DNA from: Trichomonas vaginalis G3
Taxonomy: Eukaryota > Parabasalia > Trichomonadida > Trichomonadidae
Assembly: GCF_026262505.1 (NCBI RefSeq)
Contig: NC_067206.1
Span: forward strand, 2,480,001 to 2,544,000
DNA: 64,000 nt
Reading direction: 5' to 3'
The position numbers were made by a program, and so were the translations under genes. Of the stretch, positions 47,307-57,052 are shown piece after piece; position 1 is the stretch's first letter, and each line of letters begins with the position of its first letter. The notes under the pieces are model-generated. The model saw only the letters and a program-made list of their open reading frames with translations. It ran no database searches and was not told where the DNA came from.

Positions 47307-48005
47307 ATGTCCGAACAAGCACCGAAGCCGAACACAATAGCAGATGTCCTTTCAAGGTTGCCAGACAAGCGCCCAGTTCAAATTCAAATTGCCCAATTGA
47401 AAGTTCATCTGACAAACACCATTAAGACTCTCCAAAGTAGTCTTATGACAGAGATGACCAATCTCAAAGCCGAAGTCCTCATGAACCAAGCTTCCAATGA
47501 GAAACGCCTGAACGATTTCACGGAAACCTTGCGCATTTACGCGAGAGAGAACCGAGACCTTGCCAGACTCATCTACCGTTTCTTCGAAGAGATAGACGCC
47601 ATCTGGAAGGTACTCGGAAAGGACAGAACATGCAACACCGTACTTCGTGAACACAAATTGAAGAAGGAATTGTCGAGGAAGAAGAGGAAGAAGAGGAAGA
47701 AGAGGAAGAAGAGAAACACGAAGAAGTTCCTGAAGCCGCTACATGGGCAACCCTTGTTGCCGATGACGGTTACGAAATTTCCCAACCCTACCCATACCAA
47801 ATCCGCAACAGGAGACGGCAAGGTTCTTACCCCAGTCCTCAACAACTTGGGACACTTGAACCTTAACCTTCGGAATCGCGGTTCAATCTCCATGGGCAAG
47901 CTTGTCGCAATTCAATGGGTTCCAAATCCAGGCAAGAAGACGAAGGTCAGACACATTGACGGTGACAAGCTCAACAACCGTAAGGAGAACCTCGAGTGGT
48001 TCTAA
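47307..48005 (+). CDS. HNH-type endonuclease relative with coiled-coil N-terminus
   Basis: Up to 232 aa. N-terminal ~110 residues are helical (MSEQAPKPNTIADVLSRLPD, QIAQLKVHLTNTIKTLQ). The C-terminus LVAIQWVPNPGKKTKVRHID, then GDKLNNRKENLEWF, fits the HNH_3 motif (H-ID, N, N-ENL-W). A Lys/Arg-rich simple repeat lies between. The gene may be broken in the middle. Second HNH gene of Mav-B, in the GC-richer cassette. Confidence 0.6.
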   Translation: MSEQAPKPNTIADVLSRLPDKRPVQIQIAQLKVHLTNTIKTLQSSLMTEMTNLKAEVLMNQASNEKRLNDFTETLRIYARENRDLARLIYRFFEEIDAIWKVLGKDRTCNTVLREHKLKKELSRKKRKKRKKRKKRNTKKFLKPLHGQPLLPMTVTKFPNPTHTKSATGDGKVLTPVLNNLGHLNLNLRNRGSISMGKLVAIQWVPNPGKKTKVRHIDGDKLNNRKENLEWF

Positions 48006-48054
48006 GAGTAAAAAAATTTTATTTTAGGGGGAAACCCCAAGTAAATTTAGGTGT

Positions 48055-48318
48055 TTATTTGGATAAGTATGTTAAATTAAGGGTAATTTGCAAAATTAGT
48101 TCCCTACCTTTGAATTGGGCTCTTTCGTTATCCCAGTTGCGTAGGAGGTCGTCCCAGAGGAGTTGGTAGAATTGCCAATCCAAGGACGATTTGTCCTCCC
48201 AGGCATTGAGGATGTACTGCTCGTAGAGTTTCATGACCTCTGCCTTGCACCAGACACCCTCTCCCTTGGAACGTAAGGCTTCTTCGAAGTGCTCGAATGC
48301 GATTGGCTGCGTGACCAT
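48055..48318 (-). CDS. Unknown 87-aa protein
   Basis: From the ATG at 48318: MVTQPIAFEHFEEALRSKGE, helical with many Trp/Leu/Glu (WEDKSSLDWQFYQLLWDDLL). Divergent from 48349 through about 30 bp that carry the AAATGACACTTTTT motif. No family recognised. Confidence 0.45.
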   Translation of the reverse strand: MVTQPIAFEHFEEALRSKGEGVWCKAEVMKLYEQYILNAWEDKSSLDWQFYQLLWDDLLRNWDNERAQFKGRELILQITLNLTYLSK

Positions 48319-48348
48319 CCGAAATGACACTTTTTGTCCGTTTGGTCA

Positions 48349-48594
48349 ATGTTTGTGTCTCGTGCCATAGTCGATGAAAATACAGACAAACAGGTTATAT
48401 ATGAGTTTGAGACCAAGAATGGTGTAACTCGACCTGTCCGATTCAAAGACTCCGAGGGCGACCATGAAATTAAACGGAAATTAGCTAGGAAGGAATATAA
48501 AATGGACTGGTTGCCACCACCTCCACCTCCACCACCTTTACCTGTTCCTCAAGTAAATAAGCCTTTCCCGTTCCCAAGAATTCCCACATTTTAA
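48349..48594 (+). CDS. Unknown 81-aa protein with poly-Pro tail
   Basis: From ATG 48349: MFVSRAIVDENTDKQVIYEF; ends with a run of about nine Pro and PVPQVNKPFPFPRIPTF. Only in Mav-B, immediately after the polymerase region's 3' end on the opposite strand. Confidence 0.45.
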   Translation: MFVSRAIVDENTDKQVIYEFETKNGVTRPVRFKDSEGDHEIKRKLARKEYKMDWLPPPPPPPPLPVPQVNKPFPFPRIPTF

Positions 48595-48616
48595 TTCAAA
48601 TTCGAATAAAAATTTT

Positions 48617-50771
48617 TTATTTCATGCAATGTTTTATTTCTGTGCCGTCTTCAAGTATGCCCCAGTACTTACGCTTGGAGAGGACATGAACTTCGGTGAA
48701 AATTTTGTCCAATTTGAATTGACCCATCTTTTCACCGACCATGCCCATTTCAATGAGTTTGTTGTACCCTTCTTCGTTCGTCATGAGTGCGTCAATGTTC
48801 TCATAGTAAACCTTCACTTTGGATTTGACTTCGGAGAAGAATTTGTTGTAGTTGTCAAGGACTGCCTTTGCGAACTGAGGGTAAGACCAATGTTCGACAA
48901 TAGGTTTTAATGTGGTTACTAAGCCACTTTGACCTTGAGTGAATTCGTACTTCAAAACAAAAGGAGAAAACCTTTCAACAAAGTTGTCGACCTTCTCATA
49001 ATGTTTACTCTTCATCTCTTGAGGTTTCTTAATGGAATATCCCCATGTCGAATTCATAAGCAATTTGAGTGTCATTGCAAGTTTGGGGTTTGAAGCTTTC
49101 CTAATATCATACAGTTGTTGTATGACTTTTCCAACTGTATAGTTCCTTCCCGAAACTCACCATCTTCGTTTGGAATTCCAGTCGGAATATATTGGACAAA
49201 CCTCATGTATGCAGCGTTAAGGTCGACATAGTATAATCTTTTCATCTGAGTCGAACTTGTCGCAACCAATCGGACCAGTTCGTGGAAATTCAAGTGAGTC
49301 TCTTATCTTCTGAGAAACTTCTCCTGTTATCTCATAGACATCGTCAAAGCAACCTGTTTCATATAAAACCTTCTGACCTAACTCAGATGCTCTCCAATAC
49401 AATTTGACGTCAATCGGATGTCTCAATGGAAGTTTGTTTATAGCATCTTGAAGTTCTTGCAAACCTCATTGGAAGTTCTTCTGGTTCAGGTTGGTATCCG
49501 AACAAATCCAACTCCTTGTGGAATTGTGTACTTTCTTTGACTAGAACTTTGTCTGGAAAAACTTTTGGTCTTGCTAACAGTGAAAAGTTTGTTTCGTCTT
49601 TTGGTACAATAAGTTTCTGTCAGCTTGTCATCTGGAATTGGTTCAACAAACCTTTCTCGAAAAGAATGTTTACAGCTCTGACAATGTTGCACTTGCCTTT
49701 TCCGAACAATGGGTTTGTAAGACTTTCGTTCAACATGAAGTGGTTGTGACCAATTGCAATCTTCAACCATGGTAAATTGAACTCAACAACATAGTCGTCA
49801 TGTGAAGAACCTTTAGCTGTAGGTATGTTGACTCGGATATTGACATTTGCCAACGGTGCAATTTTTGCCAATTGACCTCTGAGAATGTACCTTGTCTTCA
49901 CACATGACTCAAGATACTTCATCTTCTCATCTGTAACAAGACCAGAGTTCCTGAGACATGTAAGAATACAAGGTTCATTGACAATTGTTTCAATTGAATT
50001 GTAAATTCCATACCTTGTCAAGTCAATGTCAGACTTATTTATGAACGGGAAGTATCCAGCATGTTGTCTGACTGCTTGAGGGTTAGGTGGTACCATTCGA
50101 ACTTGACACTTGCAATTCCTTCAATTGCATTCAAAATGTCTGAGTCGGAGTCAAAACATTTGTTCTCTCTTTGTAGTCTTGAAAGCGTCAAGAAGTTTTG
50201 CAGCTGTTTGTTCATTGCCATTTGCATAGTAAATGTGACCATCCAAATCTGTTATGGTCAATCTGAGATTGTATCCTTTCTTATTTCCGTCTTGTATGGC
50301 AGCAAGTACACCCATGAAGCCTTCTTTGTTCTTTCCTTCGTCAAAGTTTACTGTAAAGGTTCGACCAGATGTAATTTGACTTCTAACTTCACGATACTTT
50401 TCATATGCATATCTTGTTCTTTCCATGGGAGCATGTGCGTCTTCACCTTTTCCTTTTTTCCTTCTCAAGGATGCAATTTGTTGTCATGTTTCCAGTAGAA
50501 TCTGGCAAAGCCGTCGTGTCCTTCAACTTGAGGTTCACTAACATCGAAAGGCATGTCCATAAGACGTTCTTCTTCTAACCTCTCTAGTCTGTTTGGATAA
50601 TTTGCACGTGCTGTTTCCAAATCCATTTTCGTAGGTCAGACCAGCCAGTTTGTCATAGACTTTTATGGGTCTTCCCTTCCTATATTTAAAATTCTTCGAA
50701 ACTCTCCAACCATATCTTTGCAACTCTGCTTTTATTCTAGGCAGACTTTCTATCCATTCTATATGGGGCAT
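48617..50771 (-). pseudogene. pPolB: Protein-primed DNA polymerase B (broken)
   Basis: Minus-strand region with recognisable family B polymerase marks. LKLLMNSTWGYS is the KxxxNSxYG motif, and KVYYENIDALMTNEEG is the YxDTD-like palm motif. MKRLYYVDLNAAYMRFVQYI is the DxxSLYP-like motif A; the amino-terminal part probably holds exonuclease segments. Polintons replicate with this enzyme using a terminal protein primer. The region is well decayed, with roughly seven or more breaks. No polymerase part is recognisable in Mav-A. Confidence 0.85.
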
Positions 50772-50804
50772 TTTTATAAAAAAAAAAAATGTTTTTTTCT
50801 TTAC

Positions 50805-51379
50805 TTAACAATAACCGCCTGCTGCCATAATCTTTGACGCCAACCCATACAGCTAATGAAGGTTGACTTGGTTTAGTTTGGAACTAAACTTTGGTTTTGG
50901 TTTATCTTCCGTTTTTGTTTCTCTTCTTCTATCGGTTTTTCGTCACTTTTCGGTTCCTCTGACTTTACTTCACTTGCAGGAACAGTTTGTTGTCAACATC
51001 TTCTAAATATCATATGCCATTTGTTTTTGTTTTCCTTTCAACTTTTTTGTGTTTGTTGTAAAGTTTAGAATATTTCGACTCTAAGTCAATGAGATGTTCT
51101 ATAATGAACTGTTGGTCAGTGAAGTAAACTTTTCCATCTGTTGTCTCGAAAGCTCCTTCAGACTTCAATATTTTATTTGTGAGAGTCTGTTTCTTTTTTG
51201 AGATACTAGCCGTTCCATTTCTATGAAAAGTGACTTTATAGTTAGGGTTTGTATTTCCAGACCTGGCACTTTCTATTATTGAATTTTTCTCTTCATCTGT
51301 AAGTTCTTTGACAGGTTTTGACAATGGTTCTGAACTTTTTGTTTGTGGTCAAATCTACCGTTTCAACTTCTTCGGTCAT
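50805..51379 (-). pseudogene. 194-aa acidic/Lys-rich protein (Mav-B copy, broken)
   Basis: Equivalent of 24653-25237, with the NYKVTFHRNGTASISKKKQ block still readable. It looks broken (several breaks). Confidence 0.6.
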
Positions 51380-51398
51380 TTCATCTCAGTAAAAAATT

Positions 51399-51550
51399 TT
51401 AGTTTGGTTTGTTTTCAACTGTTGTTGTTGTTTTTTAAGTCGGTCTAAAACTTCCTGAGGTATAGGAAGAACTTGACAAACACGTTGTGTAACTGCTGGA
51501 AGCCGACAAATCCATCTTGAACCCATTTGTCTCAATGCTGTATTGTTCAT
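51399..51550 (-). pseudogene. Short 50-aa protein gene (Mav-B copy, broken)
   Basis: Equivalent of 25257-25409 with the same leader. It looks broken. Confidence 0.5.
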
Positions 51551-51556
51551 TTCATC

Positions 51557-51968
51557 TCAGTAAAAAACTTTACATTCCCCACGTTTGAGGCGGTTGAGGT
51601 TGTTATTGTTTACCCATTGTTGTGCATGGTTATATCCTCTGTTAAAGAATCTTTCACCTTGGTCCATATAGTGTCCTGCTTGGTTATAGTAGTCATTTGC
51701 TTTGTTATAATAGTTTCCTGCTTGTCTTCCTACATTGTCCATCCATCCTTGAACTTTTCCTCTTGTTTCAGGATTTGGAATAAGATTTGCTGCATCTCGT
51801 GCTACATCCAACCTTTCTGTACAGTTTGTATAATAGGTTGTGCTTTCTCTTTAAGTATACCTAATGTACTCAAAATCTTCCTTCCAACTCCAATACACCT
51901 CTGGCTATTGTTCCCACTGCGGGCAAAAATCTGGATGCAACTCCTGCTAATGCGCCAAATAAACCCAT
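51557..51968 (-). pseudogene. Membrane-active virion protein candidate (Mav-B copy, broken)
   Basis: Equivalent of 25429-25830, including the Asn/Tyr/Gln tail (NKANDYYNQAGHYMDQ). It looks broken. Confidence 0.55.
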
Positions 51969-51984
51969 TTCTATGGGTTAAAAA

Positions 51985-52941
51985 ATGACGAATCCGAACA
52001 AGGACCCTATGTTTCTAAGGCAACAAAGAAAGCACTCATGATAAAAATCTTTAGTTCAACACCAAATGCTTGGTTTATGGATATCTTGGAAAACATTCCG
52101 AGGTATAGAGAAGATGGACCTCCATACTGGCTAATATTTGTCGGTCAAAACACAAGATACTGTGAAGCCATACCATTACAGTCCAAAAATATTTTAGATA
52201 TCTTAGCAGCTTTGACAATATTCGTTGACAAATACCATCCAACAAAACTGACATCTGACTGTGAAAGTTCTTTCAAATCAGATGATGTAAAAAACTATCT
52301 GCGTTCAAAAAATGTAAACCAATATTTCATTGTCGACCAAAACCATTCTGCTCTTGGTGTCATTGACGGTTGATAAAAATGTTAAGAGACTTAAACCAAC
52401 CACAAGGTGGTGAAAGCAAATGAAATGTCATATGACGACAAATATAGACACTTCTCCATGGCAAAGATGAGACAAGTTTTAAATATTTACAATACCGTAA
52501 ACAAAAAGGTTTGGGAAACCACTCCCCTGAAGAAATGAAAAACAACCCTGACTTAGAGAAAGACTATATATTTAATAATTTAGTCAAAAGAGACAAACAA
52601 GAAAGAATGCCGGCTTCAAACTTAAGAAAGGTGACAAAGTAAAAATAGAAATACCTAAACGCGACCCATATGAAAATACTATTGACTATGACAACAATGG
52701 GAACCCGACAGGTACTCACATTCGTGTTCGTAAAAATAGAAGAAAGTATACAAGAGAATATTATGAAGTTTTAGGCAAACATGGCAAAATGTACACACTG
52801 CAAGCAGAAGATAAAACTACTATTGTCAGACCTCGTTTCAAACACTTGTCAAAGTTCAAGGTGGTATACTTTCAAAGACAGTTCCTAACAAATATAAGAC
52901 AACTCCTGACGAATATGCTAAAGAAGTTGAAAATGACGACT
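51985..52941 (+). pseudogene. Retroviral-type integrase (Mav-B copy, broken)
   Basis: Equivalent of 25848-26805, with the catalytic-core blocks (WFMDILENIPR, LTSDCESSFKSDDVKNYL) and the SH3-like end still readable. It looks broken (several breaks). Confidence 0.75.
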
Positions 52942-54348
52942 AAGCATTTCTATACATGCGTAAACTGTCATGTAAGGTGGCATGTATTCTTTACTTTGTC
53001 CCGTTGTTTGCGTATATCCTGAAACGCGATGTGTATGGTTTCCTCCTCCCTCAGTGTTACTCCAGAAACAATCTATAGCAAACTTAACGTTGTCTTTAAC
53101 ATCATATCCTTTACCTTTTGTCATTGCTGACCAATCCCAATATCTATGCTTATGCCAACCTGCTTGAGATGTGCTTAAATCTATGTAGTGACTGTGCGCA
53201 GGTAAATTTTCACCTGAAATCGTTTTACTTCCACCTGTTTCCTTTGAAGAGTTTGCACAATACAAAAACCTGTCGACTATTTGAGTCCAAGTTCCAAAAC
53301 CAAGTACTACTTCTGGTCTGGTAGAGTTCATTGACGTATAAATAGAGCCTATAGGATATAATGTTTGAAGCATTTCTGTCTTTAATGTTTGAAGCTCTGT
53401 TTTGTCTGCTTTCTTGTCATATAAATCTTGAGCAGTGAATTTAGTATTATATTCATCCTTCATGACATAAACATCTTTACATCTAATGTTTCTCATCGTC
53501 GTTATGTCGTCATCCGATGTTAAACCGTGTGGAAAGTTAGGAGGTTTACAATATAATACATCCCCACCAGTTTCTTCAACCGTTCCTTCAATACTTTCTA
53601 TAGCAACAGTTGTAAAACTTGTATGTGTATGGTTCTTGTCTGCTTTCTTCTCTAACTCATCGTTAACATAAGTTTTATCTGCTTTAAGGTCTAAACATCC
53701 TGAAACCCATCCTGTATCGGCTTTAACTTTAAAAGTCTTCGATGTCCATTCATGGTACCAGTCAACCCTTTCTATAATTTCTTTATCTTTTTCGTTAACA
53801 TATTCCTTATCTGCTTTCTTCTCTAACGCACTAGCCATAAGTCCCTTATCTACCTTATTTTCAAGGCTAACGTTTAAGTCTGTTATTTCAGATATAGAAT
53901 GTGTATGAGTCTTTTTAGAATATTCGTTTTCAGCTCTTGTCACTTCACTTGACATTTTATTGTCAACATATGTTTTGTCTGCTAGTTCAGGATGAGTATG
54001 TTCTTTTGTTGCATAAGCATTGTTAGCTCTTTCTTCTTCTTTTGCTATTGCATCGTCTACATATTCTTTGTCAGCTTTGTTGTCAACATCTGCTTTCAAA
54101 AGAAGTTCATTTATAGGTTTCTCGTTTAAAGTTCCTTTTGTTGGATTTATACAGACAGTATGGTTCTTATTGTCTTGAAATAGAAACTCATCTGTCATTG
54201 GGTTTAATGTCAGTTTTAAGTTTCCTTCTTTCAATGACTCAGATATCTTAGAATAGTTTGAAAAGTTTGTTGTGTTCTTATTTAGAGCTTGCATAATGAG
54301 TTGTCGGTTGTGTTGTATTTCTCTCATGGAAGCAATATCTTTCGACAT
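52918..54348 (-). CDS. Fibre protein with phage-collar-like tip
   Basis: 476 aa in one frame. Residues 1-60: N-terminal anchor (MSKDIASMREIQHNRQLIM). About 60-250: shaft with repeated KADKEYVD / KADKTYVN / NHTHT and KEHTHPELADKTYVD units, the pattern of trimeric beta-helical phage fibres. About 250-310: spacer. About 310-470: collar-like tip (YPIGSIYTSMNSTRPEVVLG, FGTWTQIVDRFLYC, NLPAHSHYID, GNHTHRVSGYTQTTGQS). Final residues differ from Mav-A. Likely virion attachment fibre; the family occurs in phages and giant viruses, so transfer from such a source is plausible. It overlaps the integrase 3' end slightly. Confidence 0.82.
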   Translation of the reverse strand: MSKDIASMREIQHNRQLIMQALNKNTTNFSNYSKISESLKEGNLKLTLNPMTDEFLFQDNKNHTVCINPTKGTLNEKPINELLLKADVDNKADKEYVDDAIAKEEERANNAYATKEHTHPELADKTYVDNKMSSEVTRAENEYSKKTHTHSISEITDLNVSLENKVDKGLMASALEKKADKEYVNEKDKEIIERVDWYHEWTSKTFKVKADTGWVSGCLDLKADKTYVNDELEKKADKNHTHTSFTTVAIESIEGTVEETGGDVLYCKPPNFPHGLTSDDDITTMRNIRCKDVYVMKDEYNTKFTAQDLYDKKADKTELQTLKTEMLQTLYPIGSIYTSMNSTRPEVVLGFGTWTQIVDRFLYCANSSKETGGSKTISGENLPAHSHYIDLSTSQAGWHKHRYWDWSAMTKGKGYDVKDNVKFAIDCFWSNTEGGGNHTHRVSGYTQTTGQSKEYMPPYMTVYACIEMLSRHFQLL

Positions 54349-54366
54349 TTTTATTCTAGATAAAAT

Positions 54367-55212
54367 ATGCTTCCAATAGAAAAAGAAAATTCAAGAGTTG
54401 CTACAACTAAACCATTAGATGAACTTTTTACTAATGTCGGTCAAAAGTTTGAGACAGAGACCGTAAAGCATGAAGGCTATCGTTTTGACTACCCATTAAG
54501 ATGGCTAAGAGACCCATCTGTCACAAAAGCTATTGGCTTTCGTAGAATGAAGTTTGTGTCTGTAGAAGATAAAAGTTTTCCATTTATTGTAAGGTTTCAT
54601 ATAGATTATATATCTGAAGGGAAACGAAAAATGTGGGAAGAAATTGAGCTAATACAAGTTGACCTTTCATCTTCTCTACAGACTGCGTTAAAAAGTATAG
54701 AAGATAAAATAAATTCATGTTATGCAAAATATGCTGATGAATATGCAAATACCGAGAGCACACTTTATGTGAGAATTGTATATGACAAACAAAATTCACA
54801 AGTGTCATTTCAAATCTACGAAGACAATCCAAAGAAAGACGAAAAATATATACAGAATTCACTGCAATGTCATGGTATTATTTGCAAAGAATGTTAAATC
54901 AGAAAGTCGAACTTCCTTTAGCAAATATTTACAGTCGATATGCAAGAGATGAACCATATTTATTTAAAGATGTTTCGACCCAGCTGCTATTATTGTTCAT
55001 GCTTCATTTTCTGGCGCCCAAAACTCTTCTTATGCTTGGCAAATGACTTTTACGAAAAACCTACAAAGTTATACGAACCACCAATGGAAGTATTTCAGAC
55101 TTTCAAGTATGGTTTACTACAGATGGAAGAAAAAAAAATAATTCCATTATACCATGCGTTTTACTTAGAACTTAGTTTCATATACAACTACTATCGAACG
55201 GTAAAAATATAA
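54367..55212 (+). pseudogene. Candidate surface protein with variable centre (Mav-B copy, broken)
   Basis: Equivalent of 28229-29077. The first ~60 codons and the last ~75 are near identical in DNA to Mav-A, but the centre (about 54555-54960) is a different sequence. It looks broken (several breaks). Confidence 0.6.
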
Positions 55213-55217
55213 TTTTT

Positions 55218-55458
55218 TAATACGGTTGAGGTGTTGGATTGGTTGCCAACTAGACTGTGGTGCAGGTTCAGGCTGTTGTATAACAGGAGCTTGCTCTTCT
55301 GGTTCAGGGTCTTTAGGTATAATACCAACAAACTGACCTACCCTTTTACCAATATTTTTGACACCGTTCCAAATTCCTCTTCCTACGGTTTTTATTCCAT
55401 TCCATATACCTCTTCCAACATTTCGAAAGAAGTTTCCTATCTTACTGAAGAAACCCAT
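55218..55458 (-). pseudogene. Short amphipathic repeat protein (Mav-B copy, broken)
   Basis: Equivalent of 29082-29324; N-terminus MGFFSKIGNFFRNVGRGIWN with the same GRGIWNG repeats. It looks broken near its end. Confidence 0.55.
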
Positions 55459-55475
55459 TTACTATATGTAAAAAT

Positions 55476-55838
55476 CTAATGTCCGCCTAGTCTCTTACGT
55501 TTCCTGTTGAGTTCCATAGCATTCTTTAACTGGAGCTCATACATTCTGTTTCTCCTCTGGTAGAAAACATATTCTGGGTCAACTCCTGTGTTCGCGTCAT
55601 CTGCATAAAGTTGTTTATATCCCACTTCAGGGTTTGTATAAAACTCTTTCCATCTCATATTTGCATACCATGGTGGCAAACCTAACGCAGCGTCATTTGA
55701 CATGGCAGTTTGCATTTGTACATCTGTTGGCACTTGACCATAGTTTGCCATTGCAGTTTGTATTCTAACTTCATTTGGAATATTCTCTGGGTTTGGTTGT
55801 CCAGGTTGCTGTGCATTCGCTAAGTTCTGTGCGTCCAT
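55476..55838 (-). CDS. Unknown 120-aa virion-type protein (Mav-B copy)
   Basis: Same protein, residue for residue, as 29343-29705. Preservation in an element otherwise rich in breaks is notable. Confidence 0.7.
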   Translation of the reverse strand: MDAQNLANAQQPGQPNPENIPNEVRIQTAMANYGQVPTDVQMQTAMSNDAALGLPPWYANMRWKEFYTNPEVGYKQLYADDANTGVDPEYVFYQRRNRMYELQLKNAMELNRKRKRLGGH

Positions 55839-55862
55839 TTAATATTAGATAAAAAATATCTC

Positions 55863-55993
55863 TTACGAGTACATATACTGAACATTTGCAGGCATTGGTT
55901 CATCTTCATATTCTCTGTACTTTTCTGCCACGTCAAATAAATAAATGACACAATGGAAAAAACCTAAAACAAGTAGTCCGATTTCAACCACAT
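55863..55993 (-). pseudogene. Small membrane protein (Mav-B copy, broken)
   Basis: Equivalent of 29729-29861, with a hydrophobic segment and an acidic tail region. It looks broken. Confidence 0.4.
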
Positions 55994-56017
55994 TTACTTA
56001 CTAGTAAAATTTCTTTG

Positions 56018-56797
56018 TTATGACACTTTCTCCAGTTTTATAGGACCTCTCTCATATTCTATCTTGTCATATCTAAACTCATAGTCATGTATGTCCTCTA
56101 ACCATCTCATAACGGTTTCCAAACCACTTTTATCGGATGTAAAGTAAAAGCATGGATGGTTATGTATAACGTCTAAAGTTTCTAAAGAGTCTCTCAAAGT
56201 CCAGTCTACTTGGTATTGAAAATCCCATGTGTTATAGAACGGTGGGTCCACTATAAAGAAAACATTTTCCTTGTCTTTATATTTTTCATACAACTCTGTC
56301 CAATGACATCTCACAAACTCTATACCCTCAATATATTTATCTATGTCCTCTTTGAAAACATTTGTATAGTTAAGATATAAAACTTTTGACATAAGTGTTT
56401 CAATGTCATGAACTCTTATAGCACCACTATATAATAGTCTAGCAGATATACTATTCCAGTCTATATATTCTGCTTTTTTCAAAACCTCTCTCACAATATT
56501 TTTGTTATCTAATGGTATACGTTCCATCTTACCTATAGGTATCTTTTCTTTTAACTCTTTCAATATATTGTTTGTGTCTGGTATATGTTTGAGACGGTCC
56601 ATATAGTTGTCGAAGTCATTGCATATAATCTTTGAGTCTGGGAATATTGTATGGCACAAATGGGATATATAGAAACTTCCACCGAACAAATCTACAAATG
56701 TTAGACCATTCGGTAGTTTCTTAAGTTCTCTCAATATAATATCTTTACATTTACTCTTATTTCCAAAGAACGGTAACGGAGGTTTTGTAAAATTCAT
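56018..56797 (-). CDS. N6-adenine DNA methyltransferase, D12 class
   Basis: 259 aa, whole. Motif X-like PPLPFFGNKSK (6-16), motif I VDLFGGS (35-41), NDFDNY (60-65), and catalytic motif IV as DPPF at 184-187 with YNTWDFQYQ after it, where DPPY is the usual form. Length and order fit Dam/D12 enzymes that methylate N6 of adenine. ATG at 56797 with leader ATTATTATATATAAATG. It could mark element DNA against host or viral nucleases, or affect chromatin; parabasalids are known to carry 6mA. The last gene before the right TIR. Confidence 0.88.
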   Translation of the reverse strand: MNFTKPPLPFFGNKSKCKDIILRELKKLPNGLTFVDLFGGSFYISHLCHTIFPDSKIICNDFDNYMDRLKHIPDTNNILKELKEKIPIGKMERIPLDNKNIVREVLKKAEYIDWNSISARLLYSGAIRVHDIETLMSKVLYLNYTNVFKEDIDKYIEGIEFVRCHWTELYEKYKDKENVFFIVDPPFYNTWDFQYQVDWTLRDSLETLDVIHNHPCFYFTSDKSGLETVMRWLEDIHDYEFRYDKIEYERGPIKLEKVS

Positions 56798-56949
56798 TTA
56801 TATATAATAATAAAAATGTTTTTTCCTGAAAAGTGACAGAAAAGTGACAAAACATGAAAACATATATAATTTGTGAAAAGTGAAACATTATATAATGTTT
56901 TCGACCCAGAAGAAGGCTTCTTCCCAGAAGCAATGGAGGAAGAAGAAGA

Positions 56950-57052
56950 GTCCTCCGAATAAAAACTTCATTTATACTAAACATCAACATCAGGGCTAGA
57001 AGGCACGAAGTGCCTGGAAGCCCCACTACCTTTTTTTTTTTTTTTTTTTTTT
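56950..57052. repeat. Mav-B right terminal repeat
   Basis: Contains one copy of the terminal unit (inverse of GAAGATGTTTAGTATAAATG and its neighbours, hairpin GGCAC-TTC-GTGCC) and ends in a 22-23 bp T tract at 57031-57053. Inverted relative to the expanded left end at 31776. It is flanked inside by a short Glu/Lys-rich coding-like stretch around 56925-56960. Confidence 0.82.

Larger units (their letters stand above)
31761..57052 (+). mobile_element. Maverick/Polinton B (25.3 kb), fossil
   Basis: Same orientation as Mav-A, inserted in the right half of the same E copy. Flanked by TGTATA (31755-31760 and 57053-57058; 5 or 6 bp depending on how the A/T ends are counted), with A and T homopolymers at the tips. 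Has the Mav-A core genes plus a homing-type HNH gene, a GC-richer cassette and a decayed protein-primed DNA polymerase B. Clearly more decayed than Mav-A: about two dozen or more breaks, though capsid, penton-like, ATPase, fibre and methyltransferase genes remain open. Confidence 0.9.
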
